A stretch of 64,000 nucleotides of DNA, from positions 5,015,849 to 5,079,848 of the forward strand of contig JAJEKV010000077.1 in NCBI GenBank assembly GCA_021234155.1, in the 5' to 3' direction. Every line of letters starts with the position of its first letter. Position 1 is the stretch's first letter. Positions 1 to 11,620 of the stretch are shown piece after piece. Made by a program: the position numbers and the translations under genes. Under the pieces are notes generated by a model, which did not search any database, was not told the origin of the DNA, and worked only from the letters and a program-made list of their open reading frames with translations. Source of the stretch: Isoetes taiwanensis. Its lineage: Eukaryota; Streptophyta; Lycopodiopsida; Isoetales; Isoetaceae.

Positions 1-1026
1 GGTGGACACTATTCTATGGATGCCACGACCCAAGAAAAATCTAAGTTCGATACTATTGGCCTACACTTCATCATGATGTCAAAAGGTAATGCGAAGAGTT
101 GTTCGATTGTCAAAAGCATGCCGAACGCGCTGAAGGTACCTCCCCTTTCACCTATTGTGGCCCCCGCCCATTTCTTGTTTGGGGATTAGATTATGTTGGT
201 CCTATACACCCATCTTCCTCCGCCGGACATGAATACATCCTAGTTGCTCGGACTTCTTCACTAAGTGGGCTGAAGCCATTCCATTGACAAATGCCAATCA
301 CGATATACCATGACAAGTTTCCTCTTGTCTAATATATGTGCTAGGTTTGGAGTACCATTGAAGATTGTTTTGGAGGAACGCCCCTTTATGAATGAAGTAA
401 TAGACAAAGCTTACCCAATTGCTTGAGATAAGACACACAAAAGTTACGCTTTTACCCTCGTGGAAATGGCGGCCAGAATCCACCAATAAAACTCTCGATA
501 TCCATTATGAAGAAGGAAGAGATAGGTTTCCAAGAAGGCGGCATACAAAGTTGATCTATGCCCTTTGGTCCTGAGTAACCACTTATAAAGTGGCTATAAA
601 AACACTCCCGCCTCTATTGTGTATGGTACTAGTGTCATTCTACCCTTTGAGTTCGAGTACTTTCGCCAAGGACAATGCAAATACAAATCAAAAGTGAAGA
701 AGATGCTATCCAGTGCGAGGCTACAATGAGATGCTAGCTCTTGAGGAACTCGAGAGATAAGACTCTACTGTGATAACCGAACACAAGATGAAGATCAAGA
801 AGAAATTTGACAAACAAAGAGAAGTCAACTATCGGGTTGGTGATTTGGTGCTTAAGTTAGCTAGAAACAAAGATCCCACTCTAGGTAAGTTTTTCGCAAA
901 TTGGGAAGGTCCATTTGTCATTTCTTCACATGCCGAGTAAACTCATATTACTTACAGGAGTTAGAGTCTGAGAGAATTTTGCCAAATCCTCTCAATGCAC
1001 AACACTTGAAAGCTTATTGGATCTAA
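1..1026 (+). mobile_element. Ty3/gypsy pol 3' end, decayed integrase
   Basis: Relic of the integrase of a Ty3/gypsy LTR retrotransposon, cut by the window edge. The frame near 40-120 shows the H2C2 zinc-binding end (RYYWPTLHHDV, then CEECFDCQKH). At about 170-240 the start of the catalytic core is visible (WGLDYVGPIHP, GHEYILVA). The C-terminal part near 835-1026 reads VGDLVLKLARNKDP, then NPLNAQHLKAYWI before a TAA stop at 1024-1026, the usual end of gypsy Pol. Several frameshifts and stops interrupt it, so it is not functional. Family assignment is from motif recognition; clade within gypsy is not determined. Confidence 0.8.
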
Positions 1027-3870
1027 ACTAGCTAATGCTAGTTAGTATAGTTGTAGGTAGTCTAAAAAGGGTTGAATTAGTTGAAATTGTTCTAGATATA
1101 ATTTGCTCACACTATGGGAAGAAAACAATAAAAGCTGAAAAGAAAAAATATGCGTTTTGATCTTTAACATTGTCATTTGCAGGTTCATTAGTTGTTCTGT
1201 TTAAAGCCAGCCAGAAAAACCATTGCTTCCTAAAGTTGTGCTCATATGCAGGAGCTCGAAATCATCATGAACAGTTTGCTGAACATCTTGTGATGAATGC
1301 CAGGATTGAAGTACTAATCTGAGTCACCATGTCACTTGCAGGACCATCCTAGTCTTCCATACCATTCTTTTTTCATTTATTGGCCTCCCACTCATATAAG
1401 CCTTACTCCTACTTTTATTCATCACCTACAGGCTGCTATTCACCCCGTGCATCATAAGCGACCTCCTAACTCCCTATTTCATGTCACTTGCAGGATCATC
1501 CTTTACTCATTAGCCAGCTTTATACCATTGCCATTTTTTCTTTTGGGCAAATTTGCAGGACCATTACACCTTCTAGAATGTGTCTGCACCCTTCCATAAC
1601 ATTCTAGCACCACCCACCAAGTCATTTCTTCAAGATCCCTACAAGAATGGGTAGCTGAAATCCTAAAAGTATCAAGTTTTATTCACAAGATCATTGAAGG
1701 ATTTTTGGACGTTCCCCCAAGTTTCAACACTTATGGGAAGTCAAAGGAACATGGTAGCAGACCCTACAAGTCACAAATGTTCAAAAGTTCTTTCTTTGGT
1801 TCAAAAAGTTGCGAAAATTCATCACCAAAAACGTGAAGTACACATAGTTCTATCCGGTTTCCTATTCGCACCGTTTTCCATCTATGAAGACCTCAAGAAA
1901 ACCTTATATTATCTCGTGAACAAGAGATGCATTGATTTGGCATTCACTCTCATAAATTTGCACTTTTCGGATGCTTTTTATATCGCATTCTAAGAAGCTC
2001 GATATTTCGTAACGGGATAATTCAGATCCGGATGTCGAGGAGGAGTTTTAACAGTTTCAAGGCCGGGGACCAGCCATTTTTTCTTTTATAAAGATGTTGC
2101 CCCTTGAAGTGGCAACATGAAGAAAAGATGAAGATATGAAGAAAATTCTAAGTATTGGAGGAGCTATTAAGGAAAGGTATCAGGCTGAAAGAGAATCTAG
2201 GCAGGTGAGCACCCTTGCCAAATCCTTTAGCCAAAACTAGCCACCCTTGATTTTTCCCAAATTTTTGAGCCTATCTCCTATTTTTCCTTGAATTTCCCCT
2301 ATCACTGGCCAAATATTCCCCAAAAATGCCTAAAATCTATACCTTTGCCAAGTGGCATCCTAGTCATCATCCTAAAGTGCCAAAGATGTCAAAAAGTCAA
2401 GTGAAAGTCAAAATAAAAAGTCAAAAGGCACACTTTCCAAAAATACCTTGCCATGTCATCAAGAGTCAAAATGCCACCTAGGATGGCCACCTTGCTCACC
2501 AAAAATGCTTTGTCATCCAACTTTGGTTATATCTTTGCCACTTGGGTCAAAATCATGCCACCTCATCAAAATGTCGGGGGCATTTAAAAATTCGAAAATC
2601 CACTTGGGCAAAAAGCCATGTTTGACCTTGCCACATCATCCTTCATTATGCCAAATCATCATTTCATCATGTCCAGTCACCATTGATTCACCTTTTTTAG
2701 CCAAAAAATCAAAGTGCCATTTTTCAAAACTTGACCACATCACCATGTTGCCCCAATGAAAATATGCCACCGGCACAAAAATTTTCCAAAAAGACCTTAT
2801 ATAGACCTTTGAATTCCAATTCTTGGGAATCGTGCCCTTTGAAAAAAAATATATAAAAAATTGTCCTATTCTACCCCCAGAGCCTAGATTCCTTTTCAGC
2901 CAATCACCCCCTCCGTGGCTCACCCGGCGTGTGGGGTGGTGGGGTACCGAATCCCATTGGGCAAGACACGTCAATTTAATAGTTAGCCCGGATCGAGCTA
3001 TATATACTGGGTGACTTTTTTGACTTAGGCCTGTGGGATATATCCACCTAAGAAGATCCGCAAAAAACCATTAGGGTTCTATGATTCTCGGCTTCCCGCA
3101 CTTTGAATGATGCAGCAGTTCGCCCGATCATAACCGACTTCGAACCAATCAATTATGAAAAGGATGCCAATTAATGGAGATCATACCAAGAACGAGCATT
3201 GCCTATTTTGGGAAAGAAGAGTTCGTGCCCATATGCAGACAAATTAGAGCTCTAACTACCCCCGACAACGGGTCTATAAAGATGATCCGAGCCGTATTCC
3301 AATCAAGGAGAGGAGATTTTTGATTAGAAACCCGCCCTTGTTCTAGAAAGCAAAGATTTTGGAAGTTCGATACAAATTCTATTTCAGAGTGATCGAATGG
3401 ATTACCCGACAAGTGTATTATGTTCCTAAGATAACTGAGAAAAGTTTTCTTGAGCAAATCCCTGTGTTTCCCTTTTCTTCAATCGATTTTGAAAGTGTTT
3501 TTTCAAAAAATAGTTTTTCCCATTTTTATGTGCCATCCACTTGGGCTAACTTTGCCAAGAATTTCCCACCAATCCCGATCAACAAATGAGTTGAAATCAA
3601 GTCAAACTATCCGATATCATCTAGATTTGGCTTAACAAATAGCTATTCTCGCTTTAATTTGCTCATATATTTCATTTGCATTCAAAGGAAATTTGATGCA
3701 TCCCGTAGCTTTTTCTTCAATCATTTTCACCACCTTGTTCCGTAAAAACATCCTAGTTATACACCCGCATTCACATATCACCTTATTTCCTCACATTTGC
3801 ACATCTTTTCTCATCCCCTCACACACATTTGGCTCTCTACACCCTAAACACGAGAATTTGGCAAGTATCT
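1027..3870 (+). repeat. Gypsy 3' untranslated region and LTR-like promoter
   Basis: No gene is visible here. The stretch directly follows the pol stop and is probably the element's 3' spacer and LTR. Between 1180 and 1560 short CAGG-containing phrases recur (CACTTGCAGGACCATCC near 1334, CACTTGCAGGATCATCC near 1486, TTTGCAGGACCATTAC near 1553). From 2210 to 2830 the sequence is low-complexity, rich in GCCA/GTCAAAA words. A TATA-like box (GCTATATATACTGGG) lies near 2998, followed by a plausible transcribed leader. The LTR ends cannot be set because the partner LTR is outside the window. Confidence 0.4.
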
Positions 3871-3871
3871 T

Positions 3872-5002
3872 TTAGAAAATCCCACAATTTAGAGATTTGT
3901 GCATCACAGTTTTTGCAAGGATTCTGTGAAAGGCAACAAAGTCCTTCCCAATCTCATCCCTCCGTGTGTATAGGTCCATGAGAGCTGGAGGGGGAGTCGG
4001 GAAATGTGGCAATGCAACCTTCCCATTTGAACAACAAAATATATTAAGTTCATCCTTCCAAAGCAAAGCGCCACAGTGCTTGCATTTTTTGCTCATCCTT
4101 CCCCCATCGCAATATTGAGGAGTTGCATCGGTCCAAGCTATTTTCCAAAATCCAACCCTTCTCCGTATTATTGGCTCAGTTGGTGGTGCATCTCCATCAT
4201 CATCTTGGAATGCCTCTGCATGCCTCAGGTTCATCCTTCTCATGCTAACACGTGCACCAATGCTACTTGGTTCTTCAGTAGACACACTTGCAACGTGAAT
4301 TCGATGCAATACCGCTTCCACTGCATCACCCTCTGGAACAATACTCTCGCTCTGCACTGAGGGAATGGTGGCTTGCACTACGTCCCCAAGTCCGGAACAC
4401 TCACCCAACGCTGCTCCAAGGTTACCACCATCGGACACATTCCCACTCCGGTGTGTCAAACATGAGTCCATTGTTGTGCTTCTAGGCATTAAGGTGACAT
4501 TCTCAAATTCTGCAGCTAATGCTTTAGCCTTGGCCATGCGTCTTCGGGCTCGACGATTGCTTTTCTCCAATTTAGTCTCCAATTCCTTAGGTGTTTGATA
4601 AGACGAATTTTGCCGTACAACATCTGGGGTTTGAGCAAGCTTCAAAGGACTGCTATGCATAGTGGACCGTGCTGGAAGACCCTCAACACACTCATCATCA
4701 ACAATTTCACTTGGCAACAAAGTCACAACATCCACACTTGTTGATGCATTGATTGATATACACTCATTCAGCTCATGTTGCAAGTTTCTAACAATACTTC
4801 CATATGTAGGTCCAACTCCCTCGCACATGTGGTCATCCACAACCATGTCTCCCCCTGTTGCACGTGCTCGTGCTCTCCATGTTAATTTACGCTTACGGGC
4901 CAGACGCCTCTTCCTAGCCGACTTCGATTCTTGTTCGGGTGTAACATTTGTAGCCTTGCCATCTTTAGAAGTTCCAGGACTCATGGTTTTTGATGTCACC
5001 AT
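3872..5002 (-). mobile_element. Helitron Rep/helicase N-terminal fragment
   Basis: An uninterrupted 376-codon frame. Residues about 307-330 read CKHCGALLWKDE, then FCCSNGKVALPHFPTPPPAL. This is the Cys-rich module found just before the Rep domain of plant Helitron RepHel proteins (C-x2-C-GAL-W-x-E ... CC-x-GKV-LP). The first 250 residues are basic and low-complexity (SARKRRLARKRK, NRRARRRMAKAKALA), which is common in that N-terminal region. The frame stops soon after the zinc module, so the Rep HUH nuclease and the helicase are absent. It is therefore a truncated element or a captured fragment. I could not identify Helitron ends (TC start, hairpin-CTRR end). Confidence 0.65.
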
Positions 5003-7700
5003 ACCCTGAACATAAAGATGAGGTTATGGATACCAATGGGACATTTAGGAAAGGTAGCCAAGGATCAAGTAAGCGTGCAAACTTACATCCCTAAAAGAAT
5101 CTTAGAGATTGATGAACGTAAATTCTACAGGTAGGGAAGGACCTCAAATATACCACGTGCCCATGCCACCATGAAACTAAACTTACAACCTAGGAGTGTC
5201 ATAAACGACCTAACCCTAAACCCTATCAAACAGGGAAACTATTTGTTTTTACCTTCATTAACACAATGCTATGTACTCTGAGAATCATGTACTAACAATG
5301 TGCCAAAAAGAGGAAATCTTGAAGTTCAAGTAAAGGAAAAAAAATATAAATGAGAAGACTATAATAAATAGATAAGCTTTTTTATCCATTGACCATGTTA
5401 TAGGATTACATCAAAAAGGTACATAAGGAATGTACCTTATAACTTTCATGAAGTACAAAAAAGAGTATTGTAAGGCACTATCATAAAAAAGTGCTACAAC
5501 AGCATTTTCAAAAGGCCTATCTACATAAACTTAAAACTTGACCTTTGCACTATGCTCTCAACCCATGTTATTCTCCCAACCATCTTCCCCATTCTTCAGC
5601 ACAAACAACATGTCATCAATGACTTCTTTGACCTCCCTCACTTCGACAAAAGTGCTTTGGCTATAGAATTTCTCGAGCTTGACAATAAGATTCTCGATGT
5701 CAACACTTATCAACTCATCTACACACTTTGGACATGGCCTCCAAGATCGCCACTCATACCACGACCCCAAGGCTTTGACGACGAAGGAGATGCGACTAAC
5801 ATGCACCTCCTTCCGAATCAAACATTCGGCAACATGGCCGCCAAAAGCATACCATGGCAAAATTTGCACCATCTACATGACAATAGAAAAATAAATTAGA
5901 GCAAGTTTAGGCAAGGACTGGCATGGACACGTGTATAGTAGAGGACAACTTAAAGGCAAGTTTAATTGGACTGTTTATATGAGAAAAAAAAAAAGCAACC
6001 TTTCGACTCAATATGGAAAGCACAACATGGCATTCTACTCTAAACCCTTACAGATCTACCCTTTCCAACATAAAACAATAAATAAATAAATAAAACATGT
6101 CAACTAACCTTGCAAAAGAAACCGAATCACCAGCTGACTATGCCTTCCTTGGTTACGACACCTAATGCAAATCAATAGATCTGATCAAGATTTGTAGGCT
6201 TGAAAACATTTTGTGAGCTTTTGTAAATGATGAAAGTATGGAAATTCAAGATAAGAATGATAACTTAACAAATAACTTGCCTTTGATTATATATTGTTAA
6301 AAGATTGGCATATAGGAAAACCAAATGCATACCTAGTTGATTGTCTAATCAGAAATATATTGCTGCAGTAGAACAGTGCTTGATGCTGAAAATGGGTAAA
6401 GAAATCTGGGAAAACATGAAAATAAGGGAACATGAGAGGAACATGGAACATGAATAGCATGATTAAAGATACTGACAGGCTCACTTTAACACATAAAATG
6501 GAAGGTTTCTGCCGCTATACAGTGATTACCGCTATGTAATTGTTGTATCTCATGCCAATTAGAGCTATGAACTATAGCTACTGCAGAAGGATTCAATGAT
6601 ACATGAGCATATGCATGCGAGGGGTTCTCGCGGATCCGCCATCGAAGGCTATTTCTGGTGGCCTATCTTTTCAATGCATATTCCAAGGAATCAGTATTAA
6701 TGAGAAATTGATTATTGAGTGTCCCAAGATGTCTATCATGGTCCAAAGAACAAGATCAGAATGGAAGAATTACCTTATAGGAATAGAAACTTCCACTGGG
6801 GAAACTTCCACTGCAGGAACCCCCTCTAGTTGCGGGAACTTCTGCACTGGAGCTAAATGAGTTATAACTTAGTGAAGAGGAGACAGCATGGATGTTTTGT
6901 GATTGGCTTGTGAGAGATTTCTTTCCCTCTGTTTGCGGTTGAGTTTAGGGCTCTTGGCATCAGCCTGTTTGCCCATGCGCAGGCTGTAACCCTTGAATTG
7001 ATCAGTCTATTCATGTCTTTAAAGTGTGAAGCCTCTCCTCTGTACCTTACTTGCATGCCTACAAATCTATCTGCATTTTTTATGTACATATCATTAATTC
7101 TTTCTACCCTTTCCCACACTGAATTTGCAGGAAGCATCAAGATCTCAACAAATATGTAAGTGCCATCTTATCGGAAACATTGCCTCTAAAAGGAGTCTAA
7201 ACTTTGGAATGGTAAAGATCTTTGGCAAAAATACTGAGACAACCACCAAATTTTAGCCAAGGAACATCCTTCAACAGCTCTTGTTCTCAGACTACAAAGA
7301 CTACGCCATCGGGATGCGGTCATTGGTAAGGCTGCAGCATAGTGTGAAGTTAATCTTGTACCATTTTGGCAGCTTGATCCATGGCCCCAATAATATCTTC
7401 ACGCATTTCGGTCGGATCTTAGATGTGAGTACCGAAGTTATCTTCTAATTCAATGAAGAACCAACAAACGGTTCACACATAATAGCAGGTATGTTTGTCG
7501 TGGCAGGGATGAGCACAACCCTCTTTGTTAGAATACCATAAAATACACGAAATGAAAAAAAGTACCTTATTTCCTAACCCGTTACACCGCCACAATAATA
7601 ACAAATTTTTGGTCCCGAGATCTTTGTTATTTTGGATACGCTAGTAGCTCATTTGGTGCCTGCAGCAACAACTAAAATTAATATTCGAGATACTTTATAC
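5003..7700. other. Intergenic, probably Helitron or decayed repeat sequence
   Basis: No recognisable gene. An open frame on the minus strand at 5558-5872 (104 codons, containing WYEWRSWRPCPKCVDE) reads smoothly and lies upstream of the Helitron frame, so it could be an accessory exon, but I cannot assign it. Another open frame on the minus strand (6862-7140) has no recognisable motif. The rest is AT-rich. Confidence 0.3.
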
Positions 7701-7712
7701 AGATGTATCACC

Positions 7713-8140
7713 TAGAAGCATGGAAAGAATGGAAGAAAAGGAAAACGAAATGGAAGAATAGCTCACCTTTGCCAGAAATGAGAGCTGAGGCGGAAATGAG
7801 AGCTGAGGTGCCGGAAATGAGACTGAGGCACCAAGATGGAACTGAGGCGCCAAATCTGATAAAGGTAAAACCCTTGATAATTTAAATAAATCCTGTTTCT
7901 TGACTCAGATGCTACTGTTTCAAGCCCAGATGAAACATTCTAATGCTATTCTTTTCCGTCAAGTCTTGATTATTTCAGATTGCAATACACCATCGGATAT
8001 CGGAGATGAACTTGTAAGCATGGCAAGAACTCGAACTTGTAAGCATGGAAAGAATGGAAGAAAAGGAAATGAAAAGGAAGAATAGCTGAGAGCTGAGGTG
8101 CTGGAAATGAGAGTGAGGCGCCAAGATGGAACGGATGAGC
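7713..8140. repeat. Diverged direct repeat pair rich in GAAATGAGAGCTGAGG
   Basis: The phrase AGCATGGAAAGAATGGAAG and the following GAAATGAGAGCTGAGG/CACCAAGATGGAAC block occur at about 7718-7850 and again at 8043-8135, roughly 327 bp apart. Within the first copy the GAAATGAGAGCTGAGG unit is itself repeated about three times. A 24-bp mini-duplication (GAACTTGTAAGCATGG) precedes the second copy at 8008 and 8032. This is a local duplication in non-coding sequence. Confidence 0.6.
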
Positions 8141-8278
8141 AATTTCGTATAGGCCTCACAATTCAAATTTGCCATTCTATCTCATTCAATTCTAGCGTCT
8201 GCCTTTCTTCGAGATCTGGGAATTTCTGGCATTCAATTTGGCCAGCCTGCGTCCCGCAAGGGGGGATGGAAATTAAAA

Positions 8279-8314
8279 GGGAACGCCGCATGCGACGTAA
8301 GTTGCGGCGTTCCC
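8279..8314. repeat. Perfect 12-bp-arm hairpin
   Basis: GGGAACGCCGCA (8279-8290) faces its exact reverse complement TGCGGCGTTCCC (8303-8314) across a 12-nt loop. It is strongly GC-rich compared with the flanks, and looks like the core of a small foldback transposon remnant. Confidence 0.6.
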
Positions 8315-8364
8315 TTTGGCACGGAACCCAATGCAATCCCAAAATAAGAAAGAAGATATTTCAA

Positions 8365-8500
8365 AAGCATATGCGCCTCCAATCATAAATGGCTATAAGC
8401 GAAGCGAGAGGTGCCCAGACCCCAACATACGATCTGGGTCGTAGGATCGACGAATCCACGACTGTGGTACCTCATTTAGAATATGTAGCACAATAACAGG
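8365..8500. repeat. Dispersed repeat R, copy 1
   Basis: This copy contains CAAAAGCATATGCGCCTCC, a CTATAAGCGAAGCGAGAGG segment, then GGTGCCCAGACCCCAACA, ATCTGGGTCGTAGGATCGAC and TTTAGAATATGTAGCACAAT. A second copy exists at 8771-8824 plus 12120-12235, split by the hAT insertion. Copy 1 lacks about 14 bp (the GGGTGCACC part) seen in copy 2. It serves as the intact reference that proves the hAT insertion boundaries. Confidence 0.75.
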
Positions 8501-8611
8501 GGGTTCCATGGGGGATTTAATAACAATTCCTGAAACCACAGGCCACATATCTCTAAAACAATTGAATGAGTTGTTATAAAAAAGAACATAGATTCAAGAT
8601 AAAAAATAAAC

Positions 8612-8695
8612 ACATTAGCTCACTGGGTATATTGGTTAAAGTAGTCTTATTAGGACATTGAGTTATTTTGGTAGAGGGGTTCGAGCCCCCGTACT
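8612..8695 (+). repeat. tRNA-like sequence, SINE head or tRNA pseudogene
   Basis: TAGCTCACTGGG (about 8617-8628) fits the RNA polymerase III A box, and GGTTCGAGCCC (8678-8688) is a perfect B box about 60 nt downstream. The intervening sequence does not fold into a clear cloverleaf, so this is more likely a SINE promoter or a degenerate tRNA copy than a functional tRNA gene. Confidence 0.4.
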
Positions 8696-9103
8696 TCATA
8701 TTCTAAAATCTTAGGCAAAATGGTATAGAGATTCGTATTCCCTCAAAACCTTAGACAAACTCGTATTTCATATTTCAAAAGCATAGGCGCCTCCAATCAT
8801 AAATAACTATAAGCGAAACGAGAGCATAGTTCAAAAGCATGTAAAGATAGATGAGGGAGATGCGAGCATCTAAAAAATCTATCGATTTTTAAGATGCGTT
8901 AGATGCGGCACATAAAATTTTAAATAATAAATTCAATGAAGATCAGCAGATTTAGAGTCATAAACCTCTAATATTTTAAGTTTTAACTGAAGTAGTACAT
9001 AAATAAGAACAAAAGAAGATGTAATAGCCGTTAAACTAACTATAAAGCACAAAGTAACATAAAAAAATGGCATCCTGATTGCTGAAACCATGTCTAAAGA
9101 AGC

Positions 9104-11620
9104 TTAATCAGATTCTTCTTCTCCACCATTATCACTCTCACTTTCTTCTTCATTGTCACTACTTTCACTTTCTTCTTCTTCACTTCCATCGCCACTTTCT
9201 TCATTATCTTCTTCCTCAAGTAATTCTACCCAATCTTCGTCATCTTGATCCTCCATCTGTTCCTCCTCCTATTCATCTTCTTCCACTCGTCTACCTCTCC
9301 CTCTTGCTCTTCCTCTAGCTCTCCCTCTCCCTCTCCCTCTCCCTCCAGAACTTGAAGTGCTAGGACCAGCCATATCAACTTTCTTGATGCTGAACGACGG
9401 ACTCTCATTGTACCAGAACACTCCGCAAACAAGCTTTGGTAAAGCTCGCAAAGGAAGTTGAGAATCATACCTGTTTGGGCTCTGTTTGTATTTGCGCAAA
9501 GCACGCAAAATCTCTCTACAATATACTAGATTATGCATTGTCCTTGTCTTCAATTTATTTCTCCGTTTAGTGTGAATAAGAGAGTATGCAGACCAGTTCC
9601 TCTCAACGGCACCAGAGAGCAATCCTACAAAGTAATTGAATTTGAATCTCTTTGAATAATGAATTGATTGAGCATTGAATGTGATTGATAGGATGAAATA
9701 GAAACTCACTCACCTGTGACAAGATCTTGAGAGCTAATGCTTGAAGTTCAGGGGTGCTTCCTCCATATTTGTCCCACCATGATACGGGTTTACACATGGC
9801 ACCTTGGGAATCTGCCATGGGATTATTGAAGCGTCCCATTCTACGACGGAATGCAAGCATCTCATCATATAATTTATCCGCCTTATCTGCATCATAAAGA
9901 TCTAGAATGTATTTCACCCATCCGTCATCACTACTACAAAAATAGGTAGAAATGGCACAAAAGTGACATTTATCCTCCGCCTTTTTACAGAGCATAAACG
10001 TCACTTTTGTGCCATTTATGATGTTTGTGCTCCCCAAATGGCACAAAAGTGACGTTTATGCTCGGTAAAAAGGCGGAGGATAAATGTCACTTTTGTGCCA
10101 TTTCTACCTATTTTTGTAGTAGTGCATGAAGCTTCTCATCTATTGGTTTTGTGCCATCCCCTCTCCATAGTGGATGTAATAGATGCGCCACAGCATGAAT
10201 TGGTCGATGAAACCAATCCCATCGTTTAGCCAGATAACTTTTAACTTCTTCAATCTCCTTCAGTCTACATGAATTTTAACAGATACCAAAGTAATGAAGC
10301 CAAAGAAGAAAATCAGATAACATTATTTTTTAGTTAAGTAAAGTATTAAAATGCTTACCTATCCTGCATTTGTGGATCTTCCAAGCTTCTATCGATTGCT
10401 CCACTAATGCGATCTATGAATTCCTGAAGCAACCCAATAGTAGATCCTTCTTTATTAGTAAGACGCAACACTGAGTAGATGGGGCGTGACAAATTAACAA
10501 TACTTTGAAAGGCCTCGAGATTTCTTCTGTCCAAAATTTGGAGTTGGACCACTTCAGCTTCTGGTGTATGGCTATCTTCCCACTTTACCCAATCATCAAA
10601 AACTACTGTTTGCCTAAGTGAAGGCCAAACCTCTATTAAGCGCTCCATCATCAAGAAATATGTGCCAAATCTGGTCTTTACGGGTTTTATTAACTATTTT
10701 TTTTAATGTTTTCTGAAGATGTATAACGCTTTCTTTTTCCTTGCAAACAGACGCTCTATGTTTTCACCCACCAATCTTGCTTCCTTAATCCATGTAATAT
10801 TGTTTACAATATCTTTGAGCAGTAGGTTCAAGCTATGAGATGCACATGGAGACCATTTGATAGATTTGTACTTCTCTTCTATAAGCTTTCCCATATTTTT
10901 GCAATTGGAGCCATTGTCCATTACCACTTGCACCACATTTTGAGGTCCAATCTCTTCAATTACTTCCTTCATCCTTTCAAATAAGAAGTCACCAGTTACA
11001 CTAATGCCAGCTCCATAGACCTCTATAGTTTTCCAATATACAGTTCCAAATGCCAAAGAGATCATCACATTGTAGAGGCCTCGTTTTCGGATGTCCACCC
11101 ATCCATCAGTCATGATTGTGCAACCAAATTGTCCCGGGATTTGCTTTCATCTTCAATCTGATCATATGTACTTGAAATTACTTGAGTTTTCATGTTGAAG
11201 GAAGTAGGACCAGACCATTTCTTACCAATTTGGGATACTGTTTCTAGCATATGCCTCCAACTTGGTGTATCCAAGAGATTGAAGGGAAGATTACACTCAA
11301 TAAGACATCGTCCAACTTCTTTACTAGCCATATCCATCCATGATTTCTGCCAGCCTACTTGTCTTTTACTCAAAGTACTTTGAACCATGTGTTTAGGCTC
11401 TTGAATTTCCTCATTAAAAGCCCTCGTTCTCTTTGAAGAAGATGATGTAATTAAGACTGATGATGATCATGGTGGCTTGTTGAGATGAAAAGCAGGGCAT
11501 GCTTGAACAATAGGTGTAGTAGATGTTGGAGGAGTAATAGGTGGATTAGATGTAGCAGCAGCAGTAATAGGTGTTGTATAATGAGCATGAATTTCATTAT
11601 CTGGTAGCTTAGGCATACTG
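9104..11620 (-). pseudogene. hAT transposase (DUF659 plus hAT dimerisation), broken
   Basis: Catalyses cut-and-paste transposition in intact relatives. Recognisable pieces, N to C: MPKLPDNEIHAHY start near 11620; a piece at 11110-11388 ending GPTSFNMKTQ; the DUF659 core at 10703-11113 (MTDGWVDIRKRGL, VVQVVMDNGSNCKNMGKL, WSPCASHSLNLLLKDI); a linker at 10355-10654; and the hAT C-terminal dimerisation region (PVSWWDKYGGSTPELQALAL near 9735-9800, SGAVERNWSAYSLIHTKRRN near 9560-9620). It ends in an Arg-Gly then acidic Glu/Ser tail. Damage includes a stop near 11473, a one-base frameshift near 11120, a stop near 9270, and a MITE inserted at 9929-10124. One intron is likely around 9620-9715. Confidence 0.85.
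9929..10124. mobile_element. CACTA-type foldback MITE with nested palindromes
   Basis: A 196-bp element starting CACTACTACAAAAATAGG and ending with its inverse, flanked by the 3-bp duplication CAT (9926-9928 and 10125-10127), as expected for CACTA/En-Spm derivatives. The two arms of about 89 nt are almost perfectly complementary. A 24-nt unit beginning AAATGGCACAAAAGTGAC occurs four times in alternating orientation: 9950-9973 (+), 9994-10017 (-), 10036-10059 (+) and 10080-10103 (-). Each arm is therefore itself a hairpin. It has no coding capacity and interrupts the hAT transposase. Confidence 0.9.
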
